Source of the DNA: Lethocerus indicus
Taxonomy: Eukaryota; Arthropoda; Insecta; Hemiptera; Belostomatidae
Assembly: GCA_019843655.1 (NCBI GenBank)
Contig: JACDQD010000003.1
Coordinates: 1 to 64,000, forward strand
DNA length: 64,000 nucleotides
Direction of reading: 5' to 3'
In this document: positions 7,855-16,167 of the stretch, piece by piece
Numbering within the stretch: the stretch's first letter is position 1
Layout: every line of letters starts with the position of its first letter
Made by a program: the position numbers and the translations under genes
Notes under the pieces: model-generated
What the model saw: the letters and a program-made list of their open reading frames with translations, nothing else
What the model was told of the DNA's origin: nothing
The model's database searches: none

Positions 7855-10467
7855 CCGATATTTTCCGAATTTTCGATTCTCCCCCTCCTCCAAGACCGAA
7901 ATTGTCGATTACTTTTGGGTAGACAAAATAGAAAAATTCTTTTAATTTTTTTTTTTAAATAATGTTGCGGCTACGTAATTTCGCTATAAACTAATTTCTG
8001 TATTTAATTGTCGATAACAGGTAAGAAAGTGCGCCGGAGTTGTAATTGATACGAAAGATGCGAATTTCGACGTTCTGATCGGTTCTGCCGGATACCTACT
8101 TCCGGCCCTCATAAGCGGAGTATGTCATAAAAATTACAAATTACAAATCGTAATCGGAATAGACGTTATTTAATAATAACCGGTTGATGATATATTGTTG
8201 CAGGCTGTTCGAGGCGAGTATACAGCGGTCCTGGCGGCCGTTTTGGAGCCGTGAGATATGCGATATGTACACGCTCCACACCCAGGGGGGGAGATATTCC
8301 GAGGCAGCTCGTATACAGATCAACCTTTCGAAACCCGACACTCTGGTAACGTTTTTATGTATATATATATATATATATATACATATTGAGAGGTGGTCCA
8401 AAAAAATGTATCCACCGTTTAACAGTCGATAACTTGCAAACTAATTGATTTAGTTCTGTCTGATTTTTGGTGAAAGTGTAGCTTAAAGTCCAACTTGAAG
8501 ATATATCATAGCTGTAGGTAGATTCAAATGAAATTCCAAAATCAAAATGTCGATTACTTTCGGGTACCCCCAATAATATACAGAGTGGTCCAAAAAAATG
8601 TATCCACCGTTTAACAGTCCATAACTCGGAAACTAATTGACTGAGTTGTGTCTCATTTTTGGTGAAAGTGTAGCTTAAAGTCCAACTTGAAGATATATCA
8701 TAGCTGTAGGTAGATTTAAAATTAATTCCAAAGTCAAAATGTCGATTACTTTCGGTTACCCCCAATAATATACAGAGTGGTCCAAAAAAATGTATCCACC
8801 GTTCAACAGTCCATAACTTGCAGACTGATTGACACGGAGTTGTGTCTCATTTTGGTAGTGTTTACAGCAGTGTTGTAGTTCGGCCAAACGCGCCCCATAC
8901 AATATTGTTGTATGTATATGGGGCTTATCTGGACGAAAATCTACCGGGAAGATGGGATAGAGAGGCCGTAGAGTATCCACCACGTGTTCTCCCCCCGGAC
9001 TTAACTCCTCTGGACCTCTTACCTCTGTGCTGGGGCAACACTAAAGGACCTCGTTTATCGACCAAAAAGCCACCAACATTGGATGAACTTGGAGGAGAAT
9101 CCATCCTACATATTCATTTGGAAATATCCCAACTGAACACGTTGTGCAGTCAGTAGAATTGGTGGTGCAGTTGGGCGGCATCGTTTCTGTCTGTGTGGAT
9201 GTTGGATAATGGTGACCATTTCGAACAACTACAGCTATGATATATCTTCAAGTTGGACTTTAAGCTACACTTTCACCAAAAATCAGACACAACTCGGTCA
9301 ATTAGTTTCCGAGTTATGGACCGTTGAACGGTGGATACATTTTTTTGGACCACTCTGTATATTATTAGGGGTACCCGAAAGTAATCGACATTTTGACTTT
9401 GGAATTTCATTTGAATCTACCTACAGCTATGATATATCTTCAAGTTGGACTTTAAGCTACACTTTCACCAAAAATCAGACACAACTCGGTCAATTAGTTT
9501 TCGAGTTATGGACTGTTAAACGGTGGATACATTTTTTTGGACCACCCCACTGTATATCCGATAATCAGGCCGTATTTTCACGATAACGTATAGCGGTGTG
9601 AGAGCGAGGTATTTATTTAATTTTTTTTCAAAAAATAAAAATCTCCATTACCCAGATTGAATAATCGGGGTGCAGGAGAGGCCGACGGACGCATCCTCAA
9701 CGTGTCACTGTCCGGTGCCGATATTTCAATTCGTTGCGCCGCGAAACTGGACGATATTGTTCCGGTGAAGGATGACACGTGTCCGGTGCCCGCCGCACAC
9801 GTGCTCCCCCAGCGCCGTACACCACGTGGAACATTTTTACCACATTTTCTCTCTCCAGCGCAGATCGATATTTCTTTTCACGGGACATGTATTGTCAAAG
9901 TCTCAAAAGGTATACGCAATCGAAGGGCGAAATTCGGCCGCGTTTTCAGCGAAACATTTCAGGGAAAATTTCGACAAAATTCAATACATAAACCCTATAA
10001 TGTCTACTAAACGATTGGATAAAAAAAATAGCGATTTAAGAGAAAAAAACCGCGTTTTTATTCAATCGCGTTAATTTCGGGACCCACCCCCCGCTCGGGC
10101 CGTGACATTTCCCCCCATATATCTCGGTAATTTTACGATATTTTAATTCTATCTATCGCGCCATTTCTAGAGAAAACTTCAGTGAAAATGTCTCGAAAAG
10201 TTGCGCCGAAATAACTCAATTCGGTAATAAACTTGGGGGGGGAGGGGGGGTCCCCCTGAGAGTGCAAAGTGTCAATAGATATATAATGTATCGCGCTGTA
10301 TTATATATTTCCAGTTGTTGGCCGAATTGGGCGTCGGCGGTCTGAAAGCGGCGATGGACATGACGGGTCTGTACGGAGGTCCGTGCCGTCGCCCAATACT
10401 CCCCACTACGGACTTGGACAGGCAGAAAATACAGATATCCCTACGTCAGTCGGGTTTCATGAAATGA
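1863..10467 (+). CDS. HOGA1: 4-hydroxy-2-oxoglutarate aldolase, mitochondrial (HOGA1-like), 7 exons
   Basis: The exons are 1863-2109, 4358-4486, 5394-5491, 6674-6832, 8021-8119, 8204-8345 and 10315-10467; all introns are GT-AG. With one extra base in exon 6 ignored, they give about 341 aa (human 327). The enzyme belongs to the DapA/NanA class I aldolase family and cleaves 4-hydroxy-2-oxoglutarate to pyruvate and glyoxylate in mitochondrial hydroxyproline breakdown. Visible hallmarks are an Arg/Ser-rich N-terminus fit for import, PLTTPF, GSNGEAP, GADALLIMPPFYF, the YNMPTTTG motif with catalytic Tyr180, GVKDSD with Schiff-base Lys208, GSAGYL, and a C-terminal LYGGPCRRP. Tyr and Lys sit exactly 12 positions later than in the human enzyme. 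The ATG at 1863 is chosen because the Arg-rich leader starts there; 1842 is an in-frame alternative. The introns are loaded with mobile elements. The frameshift is more likely an assembly error than decay, as all else is intact. Confidence 0.93.
2474..2955 (+). mobile_element. Three tandem mariner-type terminal repeats (family 1) in HOGA1 intron 1
   Basis: Three head-to-tail copies start at 2474, 2651 and 2841 with ACAGAGTGGTCC followed by AAAAATGTATCCACCGTT and about 150 more bases shared with copies at 8.4-9.5, 37.2, 40.2-40.8 and 43.1 kb. The ACAGnGTGGTCC start is typical of mariner-like ITRs. All three point the same way, with no inverted partner here. Confidence 0.75.
2954..3003. repeat. 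(TA)n microsatellite
   Basis: TA repeat directly at the end of the third mariner-type terminal repeat. The link between (TA)n and this element end recurs at 5.9, 6.57, 8.38 and 43.06 kb. A remainder of 3004-4084 is intronic AT-rich sequence with a mariner-2-like fragment at about 3628-3660 and no exon. Confidence 0.9.
3628..3660 (+). mobile_element. Fragment of mariner family 2 terminus
   Basis: TTGGCAACTAAATAATTGCGG matches, with one change, the GGCAACTAAGTAATTGCGG terminus found complete at 52.39 kb. Only one end is visible here. Confidence 0.5.
4085..4235 (+). repeat. Dispersed repeat R4, copy 1 (HOGA1 intron 1)
   Basis: The core GAGCGTTACTTAAACCGC, followed by TGGAGGTGTATAAGAGGGC, recurs in inverse orientation at 47.2-47.4 kb. 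Both copies could encode TSSNGLTL, ERYLNR and EVYKRA, so the shared frame may be a remnant of a transposon ORF or chance conservation of a young repeat. Confidence 0.6.
4358..4486 (+). CDS. HOGA1: HOGA1-like exon 2
   Basis: The acceptor is a T-rich tract ending in TAAG, and the donor is GTAAGT. It encodes GYVVAGSNGEAPYLSPDE and on to GGSTCE, the substrate-loop GSNGE block of the family. Phase 1 to phase 1. Confidence 0.93.
4975..5155. mobile_element. Foldback element (family F), HOGA1 intron 2
   Basis: GGCCGCTCGCCGTCTTCAGT near 4980 faces its inverted copy ACTGAAGACGGCGAGCGGCC near 5122. The loop holds CACTGTCACTGTC-type short repeats. This arm pair is the signature of about 16 elements in the window, most of them at 31-42 kb. 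Confidence 0.75.
5394..5491 (+). CDS. HOGA1: HOGA1-like exon 3
   Basis: The acceptor is CTGTTGACAG and the donor GTAATT. It encodes TKSTCELSAAMRAAGADALL, then PPFYFRRRMT, matching the family's 'GADA..V.TP.YY.GRM' block. It completes the split Ser codon from exon 2 and ends in phase 0. Confidence 0.9.
5866..6030 (+). mobile_element. (TA)n plus single mariner family 1 terminal repeat
   Basis: A (TA)n run to 5896 is followed by ACAGAGTGGTCC and about 120 bases of the same terminal repeat as at 2474. It lies within HOGA1 intron 3. Confidence 0.7.
6085..6284. mobile_element. Short foldback with perfect 24-bp inverted repeat
   Basis: Bases 6085-6108 and 6261-6284 are perfect reverse complements (ATACGAGCCGTCC... 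against ...GGACGGCTCGTAT). The 152-base spacer has no coding features. The layout suits a solo-type MITE, unrelated in sequence to family F. Confidence 0.7.
6293..6575. mobile_element. Complete non-autonomous mariner family 1 element (about 283 bp)
   Basis: It begins GGGGTGGTCCAAAAAAATG and ends with the inverse CATTTTTTTTGCACCACTC. Arms of about 110 bases are inverted and the core holds a short (AGAC)/(GA) tract. It sits just upstream of HOGA1 exon 4 with a (TA)n on its right. Confidence 0.75.
6674..6832 (+). CDS. HOGA1: HOGA1-like exon 4 (catalytic Tyr and Lys)
   Basis: 53 codons, phase 0 to 0. It contains PIIVYNMPTTTGIDIA (Tyr180, proton relay) and HPNIRGVKDSD (Lys208, Schiff base). The donor is GTAGGT. 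Confidence 0.94.
7370..7421. repeat. (TA)n microsatellite
   Basis: About 50 bp of TA in HOGA1 intron 4. No exon was seen between 6833 and 8020. Confidence 0.95.
7500..7875 (+). repeat. Two-copy direct duplication (about 175 bp) ending in (TA)n
   Basis: GTTGAAATTTGATTATATTA at about 7499 and again at about 7670, each followed by GAGAG, 'ACTTTTGAACCGATTT', AAAAATACACTTTAAT and 'AATCTACTATATATAT', then GACCGATA. The second copy carries a long TA expansion (7801-7852). Related sequence occurs at 32.75, 35.1 and 40.8 kb. Confidence 0.7.
8021..8119 (+). CDS. HOGA1: HOGA1-like exon 5
   Basis: 33 codons, acceptor CGATAACAG, donor GTATGT. It encodes VRKCAGVVIDTKD, then FDVLIGSAGYLLPALISG, the conserved 'GSAG' strand of the barrel. 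Confidence 0.92.
8204..8345 (+). CDS. HOGA1: HOGA1-like exon 6 with one-base frameshift
   Basis: Acceptor TTGTTGCAG, donor GTAACG. The first 15 codons (AVRGEYTAVLAAVLE) match in frame 0 and would stop at TGA 8252. From 8250 the family match (REICDMYTLHTQGGRYSEAA) continues one base out of frame. The exon is 142 nt although both neighbours are phase 0, so one base, probably a C at 8249-8250, is extra. Confidence 0.85.
8361..8382. repeat. Short (TA)n at the left edge of the 8.39-kb element
   Basis: About 22 bp of TA immediately before the composite mariner element, where a TA target duplication would be expected. Confidence 0.8.
8391..9552. mobile_element. Composite mariner family 1 element in the last HOGA1 intron
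   Basis: Tandem terminal repeats face right at 8391, 8578 and 8772, and inverse copies occupy about 9236-9358 and 9359-9552. The outer ends are GGTGGTCCAAAAAAATG and its complement CATTTTTTTGGACCACC. The centre (8860-9235) carries a decayed transposase fragment. Each arm therefore has two or more stacked copies of one roughly 190-bp terminal repeat, which is unusual for a simple mariner. Confidence 0.75.
8920..9156 (+). pseudogene. Transposase remnant, IS630/Tc1/mariner DDE C-terminal part
   Basis: The translation reads GAYLDENLPGRWDREAVEYP, then PPDLTPLDLLPL, then TKKPPTLDEL. The 'RW..R...eyPPRSPDLTPLDFFLWG' block is characteristic of the end of Tc1/mariner-type DDE transposases, where the last acidic residue lies shortly after. 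The upstream catalytic domain is missing, FLWG is altered to LPLCWG, and the frame stops at 9154. It is a decayed piece between terminal repeats, inside a HOGA1 intron. A second decayed copy lies on the minus strand at 54.1-54.4 kb. Confidence 0.7.
9553..10314. other. Remainder of HOGA1 intron 6 with a GC-rich patch
   Basis: Bases 9657-9860 are distinctly GC-rich and contain CACGTG/CACGTGT motifs (9776, 9798, 9822). A plus frame is open from 9657 to 10010, but no splice sites or family match are evident. 9861-10314 is AT-rich with a G-run near 10230. Confidence 0.4.
10315..10467 (+). CDS. HOGA1: HOGA1-like exon 7 (C-terminus)
   Basis: The acceptor is TATATTTCCAG. It encodes LLAELGVGGLKAAMDMTGLY, then GGPCRRPILP and ends QSGFMK with TGA at 10465-10467. 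This matches the C-terminal helix and 'GYYGGPCRAP' region of animal HOGA1. Confidence 0.93.
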   Translation: MLAELGVGGLKAAMDMTGLYGGPCRRPILPTTDLDRQKIQISLRQSGFMK

Positions 10468-10720
10468 TTGATTGCGAAATTGCCGCCTCTGCCATGTGAA
10501 AAAAAAATATATATCGATTCAACACCGACCGGTCTTATTACTGAAATTAAAGCGCCGAGTGCTGCGCGCGCAGATCAGCCACACTGGGGACAGAGTTTCC
10601 ACCGGAAAATTTACACAGTTTCAAGTTGTTATCTGAAATTTTTTAATTTTCGGCTCTGTGTTGACCGATTTCGTGAAAAACGCGGCAGAAAAGGCGTCTC
10701 TTCTACCGACTGTGAAATTG

Positions 10721-10726
10721 AATAAA
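10721..10726 (+). terminator. Likely HOGA1 polyadenylation signal AATAAA
   Basis: AATAAA lies 254 bases after the HOGA1 stop at the end of a GC-balanced tail (10468-10720), after which the sequence turns AT-rich. Confidence 0.5.
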
Positions 10727-12827
10727 TGAAGAAAAAAAATATCATCCTCGAAACCTATCTCTTTATTTATTGTAGAGAATTTTCAACAATGGGGCTGTTC
10801 CCAAAAAAAAAAATTAACGCAAGATTTATGAAACGAACTGCGGTTTTTACAAATTTTCAAATCTTACCGTTAATTTTCGGACAAACCACACGAAAAATGT
10901 GGTTAAAATTACACCACTTTTCATTGATATTCCTCTCCAAAAGTCCCGTCCCGTTAACCCATTTTAAGTGTAACTTAGGCCCGAAATGGGCATCGGTTAA
11001 AAATATTTTTAAATTTTTTCTGATATCTCATATGTGTTTACAGGAATTTTTTTTTTTATTACTTTCAGTAATTTCACGCTATAAATACTATATCCTATTA
11101 AAATACTCGTAATTATGATTATTATTCGAAATAAAAGATGATCTGTCCGTTCAATTTTCTGTACTGCCCTAATCAACCCCCCGAATGGGAGTCGATTTAA
11201 AAAATAAAATATTTGACAAAAATACATTTTTTATGAGGTACTATTTGCGATAATGATGCGTCATTATAAGTAAATTTTATGAAAAATTTTCAATAAAAAA
11301 AATGCTACTTACAACTGTTTATAAAATGAATTTAATATTCGAAAATATTTTTTCGTCGTTATCAATTCGTGAAAATCGCAATGCGCAATAAATTTTTGGC
11401 GAAAAAAGAGAAAAGAGAAAGACAAAAACAACAAATCTGACTGCGAATAGTTTTTTTTTTTTTTTTTAACGAGATATTGAAAAAATAATTATAAAATTTT
11501 AAACGCGCGCAATAATAAAATAAAATTGTAAAATACAAATATCGGGTAGGTCTTAAGAGGCCTGTAGAGTGAAATTTATTTGAGGGCAATCTCGGGTAAT
11601 AAATATAAATAATAAAACAGCGCCGTACTTCATTTTAAACATAATTTTGACTCTATTTAAAATTATATTAATACATAAAATAAAATATTACAATCGTAGA
11701 ATACATTTTCATTTTCAACGGATAATTAACAAATTAAAATAAAATATGCACCTAGAATTGTACACACGCTAAATATATACATACTGTCAAAATCAGAGAA
11801 TCCAAACTAAAATTACTTAATTACAGTTCAGCAGCGCGGGTTTTATGACGACGAAAAATTGTCAATTCGAAATAAAGATTATATTTGAAAAACTTTTTGT
11901 TATTTATATATATATATTATCAATTGGCGAAAATCGCGATACGCAATAATAAATTATTCTTTTTGAGAGAACAAGTAGAAAAGAGAAATATACGAAAACA
12001 ACAAATCTAATTGCGAAACAAATCCTTTTTTTTTTTTTTCTTTTCTTTCGCTAAAATATTAATTAATAATTCTCAAATATATATCCTAAGGGAATATAAA
12101 GAAAAGATTGCGGTGGAAAATGACATACACATATATATATAAAGGGGGTGGGGAGGGATTTATAGCTCACATCACACAAGCCTGTTATGCCACAAAGTAC
12201 GATAATAAAGTTTTATTACAATTCTAATTTAAAAAAAAAAAGTACACACAGCGGCTGAAATTGGTTCACGTGCGCCAAGTCTCTCGCAATAGAAAACGAC
12301 TATGGGACGACACGGGCTTAATAAAATTTTACACTTTTATCGATCAAAATTTATTAGCCGTAACTGACTGTTTTTTTTTTGTAAAAAAATATAAAATTGG
12401 AACCGACAATTTTGCTCGAGCTCGAATACCGAAACGGAAAAAAATTTCCGACAGTTCCCAATAAAAATACGATGATAAAGTCGCATAAAACTGTAAGTAT
12501 TATTATTATTATTATTGTTATTATTAATTTGAGCGTTTGCGCACAGATAATTAGCGGTGGGTCGGTATACGCTTATTTATATTCGATTATATATATATAT
12601 ATAAAAAAACCAAAAAAAAAAAAACCATAAACGATATGTCAGTATAAAACAAACCTGGGAGTCGAGAAAAGAGGTTTTTTAAAACTTAAAACAATCTCAA
12701 AACACTATAAAATACGGTGACTAATAAAACGTGCCTAGCGCTGATGGGGTGGGGTTGGGGGGGGCCCCTAATAAAACGTAATAAGGATTTTTTTTTAGCA
12801 ATTTTTCCAGAAAATTTGTTTAGTTAC
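10727..12827. other. AT-rich interval between the convergent genes
   Basis: Homopolymer A/T tracts and short TA runs, with short open frames that are low-complexity. No exon or structured repeat recognised. It separates the HOGA1 3' end from the most distal candidate tropomodulin 3' exon. Confidence 0.6.
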
Positions 12828-12844
12828 TTTTATTTTTTTTTATT
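12828..12844 (-). terminator. AATAAA signals (minus) after the distal tropomodulin exon
   Basis: Two TTTATT strings (AATAAA on the minus strand) lie 15-30 bases after the TGA of the 12.9-kb exon. No such clear signal was noticed right after the 19.6- or 21.9-kb exons, which supports this as a real 3' end. Confidence 0.35.
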
Positions 12845-12858
12845 AATTCCTGTCCAAA

Positions 12859-12935
12859 TCAGTTGAGACCAGCTCGATGCGTGAACCAACCAGCGGCGAA
12901 AGTGCGAGAAAAGTGACCCATGCGTCGGAGTCGAT
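12859..12935 (-). CDS. tmod: Candidate tropomodulin terminal exon, distal version
   Basis: On the minus strand a TTATTTTCAG acceptor is followed by ATCGACTCCG. Joined in phase 1 to the exon ending at 22675 it gives NRLRRMGHFSRTFAAGWFTH and then RAGLN with TGA. The basic 'RLRR' just after LQRNIDR parallels 'VRKRR' in vertebrate tropomodulins. Predicted total 372 aa. The alternative phase-0 reading (IDSDAWVTFLALSPLVG...) is also open, so the frame rests on the joining phase. Confidence 0.45.
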
Positions 12936-13120
12936 CTGAAAATAAATAAAGAAAAAAATCGTAAGCGATATATACATATATATATATATACAATTGTCAG
13001 TATTTAAATTGTAACTTATTGTAACTAGGATTAATTTAAAAGTGTTTTCATTAACTGACCGAGGGCGCTTTGGAATAGTACCCTTTAGAGGTAATGGACA
13101 CAATTGATAAGATTTATTTG

Positions 13121-13163
<43 letters not shown>

Positions 13164-13176
13164 TAGAGAGAGAGAT

Positions 13177-13228
<52 letters not shown>

Positions 13229-13346
13229 GATATAGAGAGAGAGAGAAGAGAGAGAGAGAGATAGAGAGATAGAGATCAGAGAGAGAGAGAGAGAGGGGAG
13301 AAGAGAGAGAGAGAGAGAGAGAGAGATGAGAGAGAGAGAGAGGGAA
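13121..13346. repeat. (GA)n microsatellite
   Basis: About 225 bp of GA with GATA and GGA interruptions. Open frames across it (Ser-Leu or Glu-Arg runs) are artefacts. Confidence 0.95.
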
Positions 13347-13699
13347 TCAAAAATTTTTTTTTTTGGCAAAATAAAATGAATTCAAAACGTCGATCACTTT
13401 CGGGCACCACTAATATATCGTCACTATAACCAGAGCTGGTTTATCGACTGTTGAACCGGCAAAATTACAAATTCAACCGTCCTCGGGGATAATTAAAAGG
13501 GAATTTTTTTCGGTTCGATATATTTTTTATACACCGATTACAAACGCACTTAGAGGATCCGTAGACGTCTCGAAAATGAACGATTGGGGAAAAGTGCAAC
13601 GGAATGCGAACGGAAAACCGCGATTGCGATCGGCTCTCTCTGTGTACGATTGTAAATTTTCCGTCCGATCACAATTTACGGGAATGAAAAAAAATATTT

Positions 13700-13885
13700 C
13701 AAACGTACCCGTTTTACCGTACCGGTTTGGAATATACCGTCGATTTCGTGTGTCTCTCTCTCTCTCTCTCGCCGGCTAGGTCTTATCGGCTAGATCATCT
13801 TCAGTAGCGCTTCGTTAATCACTTTTGGATCGTTTTCATCGGGCATCTTCACTACACCGTCACTCGTCACTCGTACCCGCGGTGG

Positions 13886-13933
<48 letters not shown>

Positions 13934-14380
13934 CTTCTCATATACACCTTTCGTCCCATGTATACATGTATAAATGAAAAGAGGAATCCCTAAAGGAGGA
14001 TCTGACTCGTGTGGCCTGGACAGTGACGGAGGTGACGCGGGCGCTACTGAAGATGGCGAGCAGCCGATCGCACGGTCCAGCGAAAGACCAATCCGGCGAG
14101 AGGAGACTGAAACGAGAAATCGATTAAAAAATATTTCGTTATTAATTTACGACAGACAACGCTTATAATCCGACCGCAAAAATAGCACTGTATTAACAGC
14201 ACTTTCCGTAGTCGTTTTTATCCGCTTTGAATTGTAATAAATGTATCGGTGGATACGACAATTTTTGAAATAGCGTAGATTTCGTGTATTTTTTTTGGTC
14301 TTCCCCACCGTAGAAATACACGAAATCTACGCTATATTCCAAACCCGTCGAATGGCCACAAAACGGGTACGTCCAATTAA
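13700..14380. mobile_element. Large foldback element (family F) with TA core
   Basis: The left arm (ACGTACCCGTTTT..., GTTTGGAATATA, CTTCAGTAGCGC at about 13800) is mirrored on the right (GCGCTACTGAAGATGGCGAG at about 14041, ATATTCCAAACCCGTC, AAAACGGGTACGT to about 14370). The loop has a (TA)n at 13888-13929. Other family F copies share the ...ACCACAAAACGGGT... outer end. Confidence 0.65.
14271..14334. other. Perfect 21-bp stem hairpin with 22-nt loop
   Basis: 14271-14291 (TAGCGTAGATTTCG...) is the exact reverse complement of 14314-14334. It lies inside the right end of the 13.70-14.38 kb foldback, so it is probably formed by a second inverted copy of the element's terminal segment. It could fold in RNA. 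Confidence 0.7.
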
Positions 14381-14978
14381 TTTTTCGATATAATTTCCTC
14401 GAAAAAAAATACGCGTTTTCGGTCGTAAAGAGAGCTCATTTTTAGTATTTTCATTATTCGCACACAATTTTCCGTTCTTCTGCAATATTCGTTATACGTA
14501 ATTATGACTTCTCATCAATTCAATCGGAGCGTTACAATTAACGGTATATATATATATATTTACGCGAATTTATCAACGTCGATCGGGTCATATTTAAAAA
14601 ACCCTTTAACAGCGAATTTAAACCGGTTTTATTGACGGATTTTCAAAAATTTTTACAGACAGCAGTAAAATACACAACTTCATCGTTAATCTTGTATATA
14701 AAAATTTGAATGTAAAACGGACACGAACGGCTTAAAGAATATAGTTACGCTGTTACAATGGATGCTCCATCGACGACAATTTTTACACAATTACGTACGT
14801 TCCAGACGCACGAAACGCTACTGAAGATGATGAGAGGCCATATACAACAGTGTGTCCACCGATGGGACACCGAAAAAAAATATGAAAAAAATGTATAAAT
14901 TTACCTATTAATATATTTTTTGCATTATATTAATTTAACTGAAACTATCGTTTTGCAGACAGCATACAAAGCGCAACG

Positions 14979-15036
<58 letters not shown>

Positions 15037-16130
15037 ATATAAAATTACAATACTTGTACGCTTTACTTACATGACGTCTGATGACGGAAGAAATTTACAG
15101 TTAATGAATGAAATTATCTAAATCTAAATGAAAAGTTAACTATGGCTATTAATAGTTAGAATTCTACTCAATAACACTATCACTAGTAAAATTCATGCCT
15201 CGAACAACGAGTTTTTAATATTTCATTTTCACAATTCGTATATATATAATATTTATCGCAGCGGCCAAAAAAAAATCGCAAACGTTTTTGCGTTTTTTAA
15301 CAAAAAAAAAACAAAGACGCAGTATAAAAATACACTGTCACTCTACTGTTACTGTTACTGTTACTGATATTTCATCTAATGTTACACCAGCCTTATATGT
15401 TAATATACAGTGCACTCATTGTCCGATCGTAATTCTTCCTAACGAGAATTACGATATCTAGTACAAAGTTATTTACAAAAAAAAATTAAAAAAATAAAAA
15501 AAAGAGGGAAAACGTAAATTTTAGAATATAATAATTCTGAAAGATAAATTACACCAAAATACATTAAATTTTACATCCGAAATTCCGAACGCCGAATTAA
15601 GCGATGACTGCAGCATATTTATGAAAATAAATCGTCGGCATTTACGAAAAATATTCTCACCTGCGGTCTTATCCTGGAAATGGATTTTTTTTCAATAACC
15701 GTCAGTCGGTAAATTTCGCTGTTATTTTTTTATAATTCCAGAACAATAAATTTTTACTTCGCACGCGAAAGAAGAATATTCAACAGGGTAAAATTGTTAC
15801 AGCAGCAATCTTAGCGGTAAATATATATATATATATATTTTTAAATACATAAAAATTGTCGACAGTTCTTGAAAAATTTAAAAAACGTACGGATTTTACT
15901 GAAATTTTTCCTGTTGTCTGCGGCGAGGCGAAATCAACGGGGAGACCCGTTGAGAATTATATACAATTTTTTTTTTTTATATATAAGGAAAAATTTTTAA
16001 AACGAACTGCAGTCAACGTTTATTTCAGCGGTAAAAATTTTGCACATACGCACCGATTATTTGGTTTTTTTTTTTTTAATTTTCCAATACAAATATCGTT
16101 TCCAGTCATAATTTTACCGAGGGCCAATAA

Positions 16131-16167
<37 letters not shown>

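Noticed and set aside
8355..9586. Protein-like frames repeating 'SSWTLSYTFTKNQTQL...ERWIHFFGP'
   Set aside because: These are the mariner family 1 terminal repeats read through. The same peptide appears wherever the terminal repeat occurs, on either strand, and is not a gene.
10468..10725. Plus-strand open frame just after the HOGA1 stop as a separate gene
   Set aside because: It starts directly after the stop, has no motif and ends at a polyadenylation signal, so it is best read as 3' UTR.
12843..12935. Reading the distal tropomodulin exon as IDSDAWVTFLALSPLVGSRI
   Set aside because: That frame requires a phase-0 join, but the preceding tropomodulin exon ends in phase 1. Kept only as an alternative.
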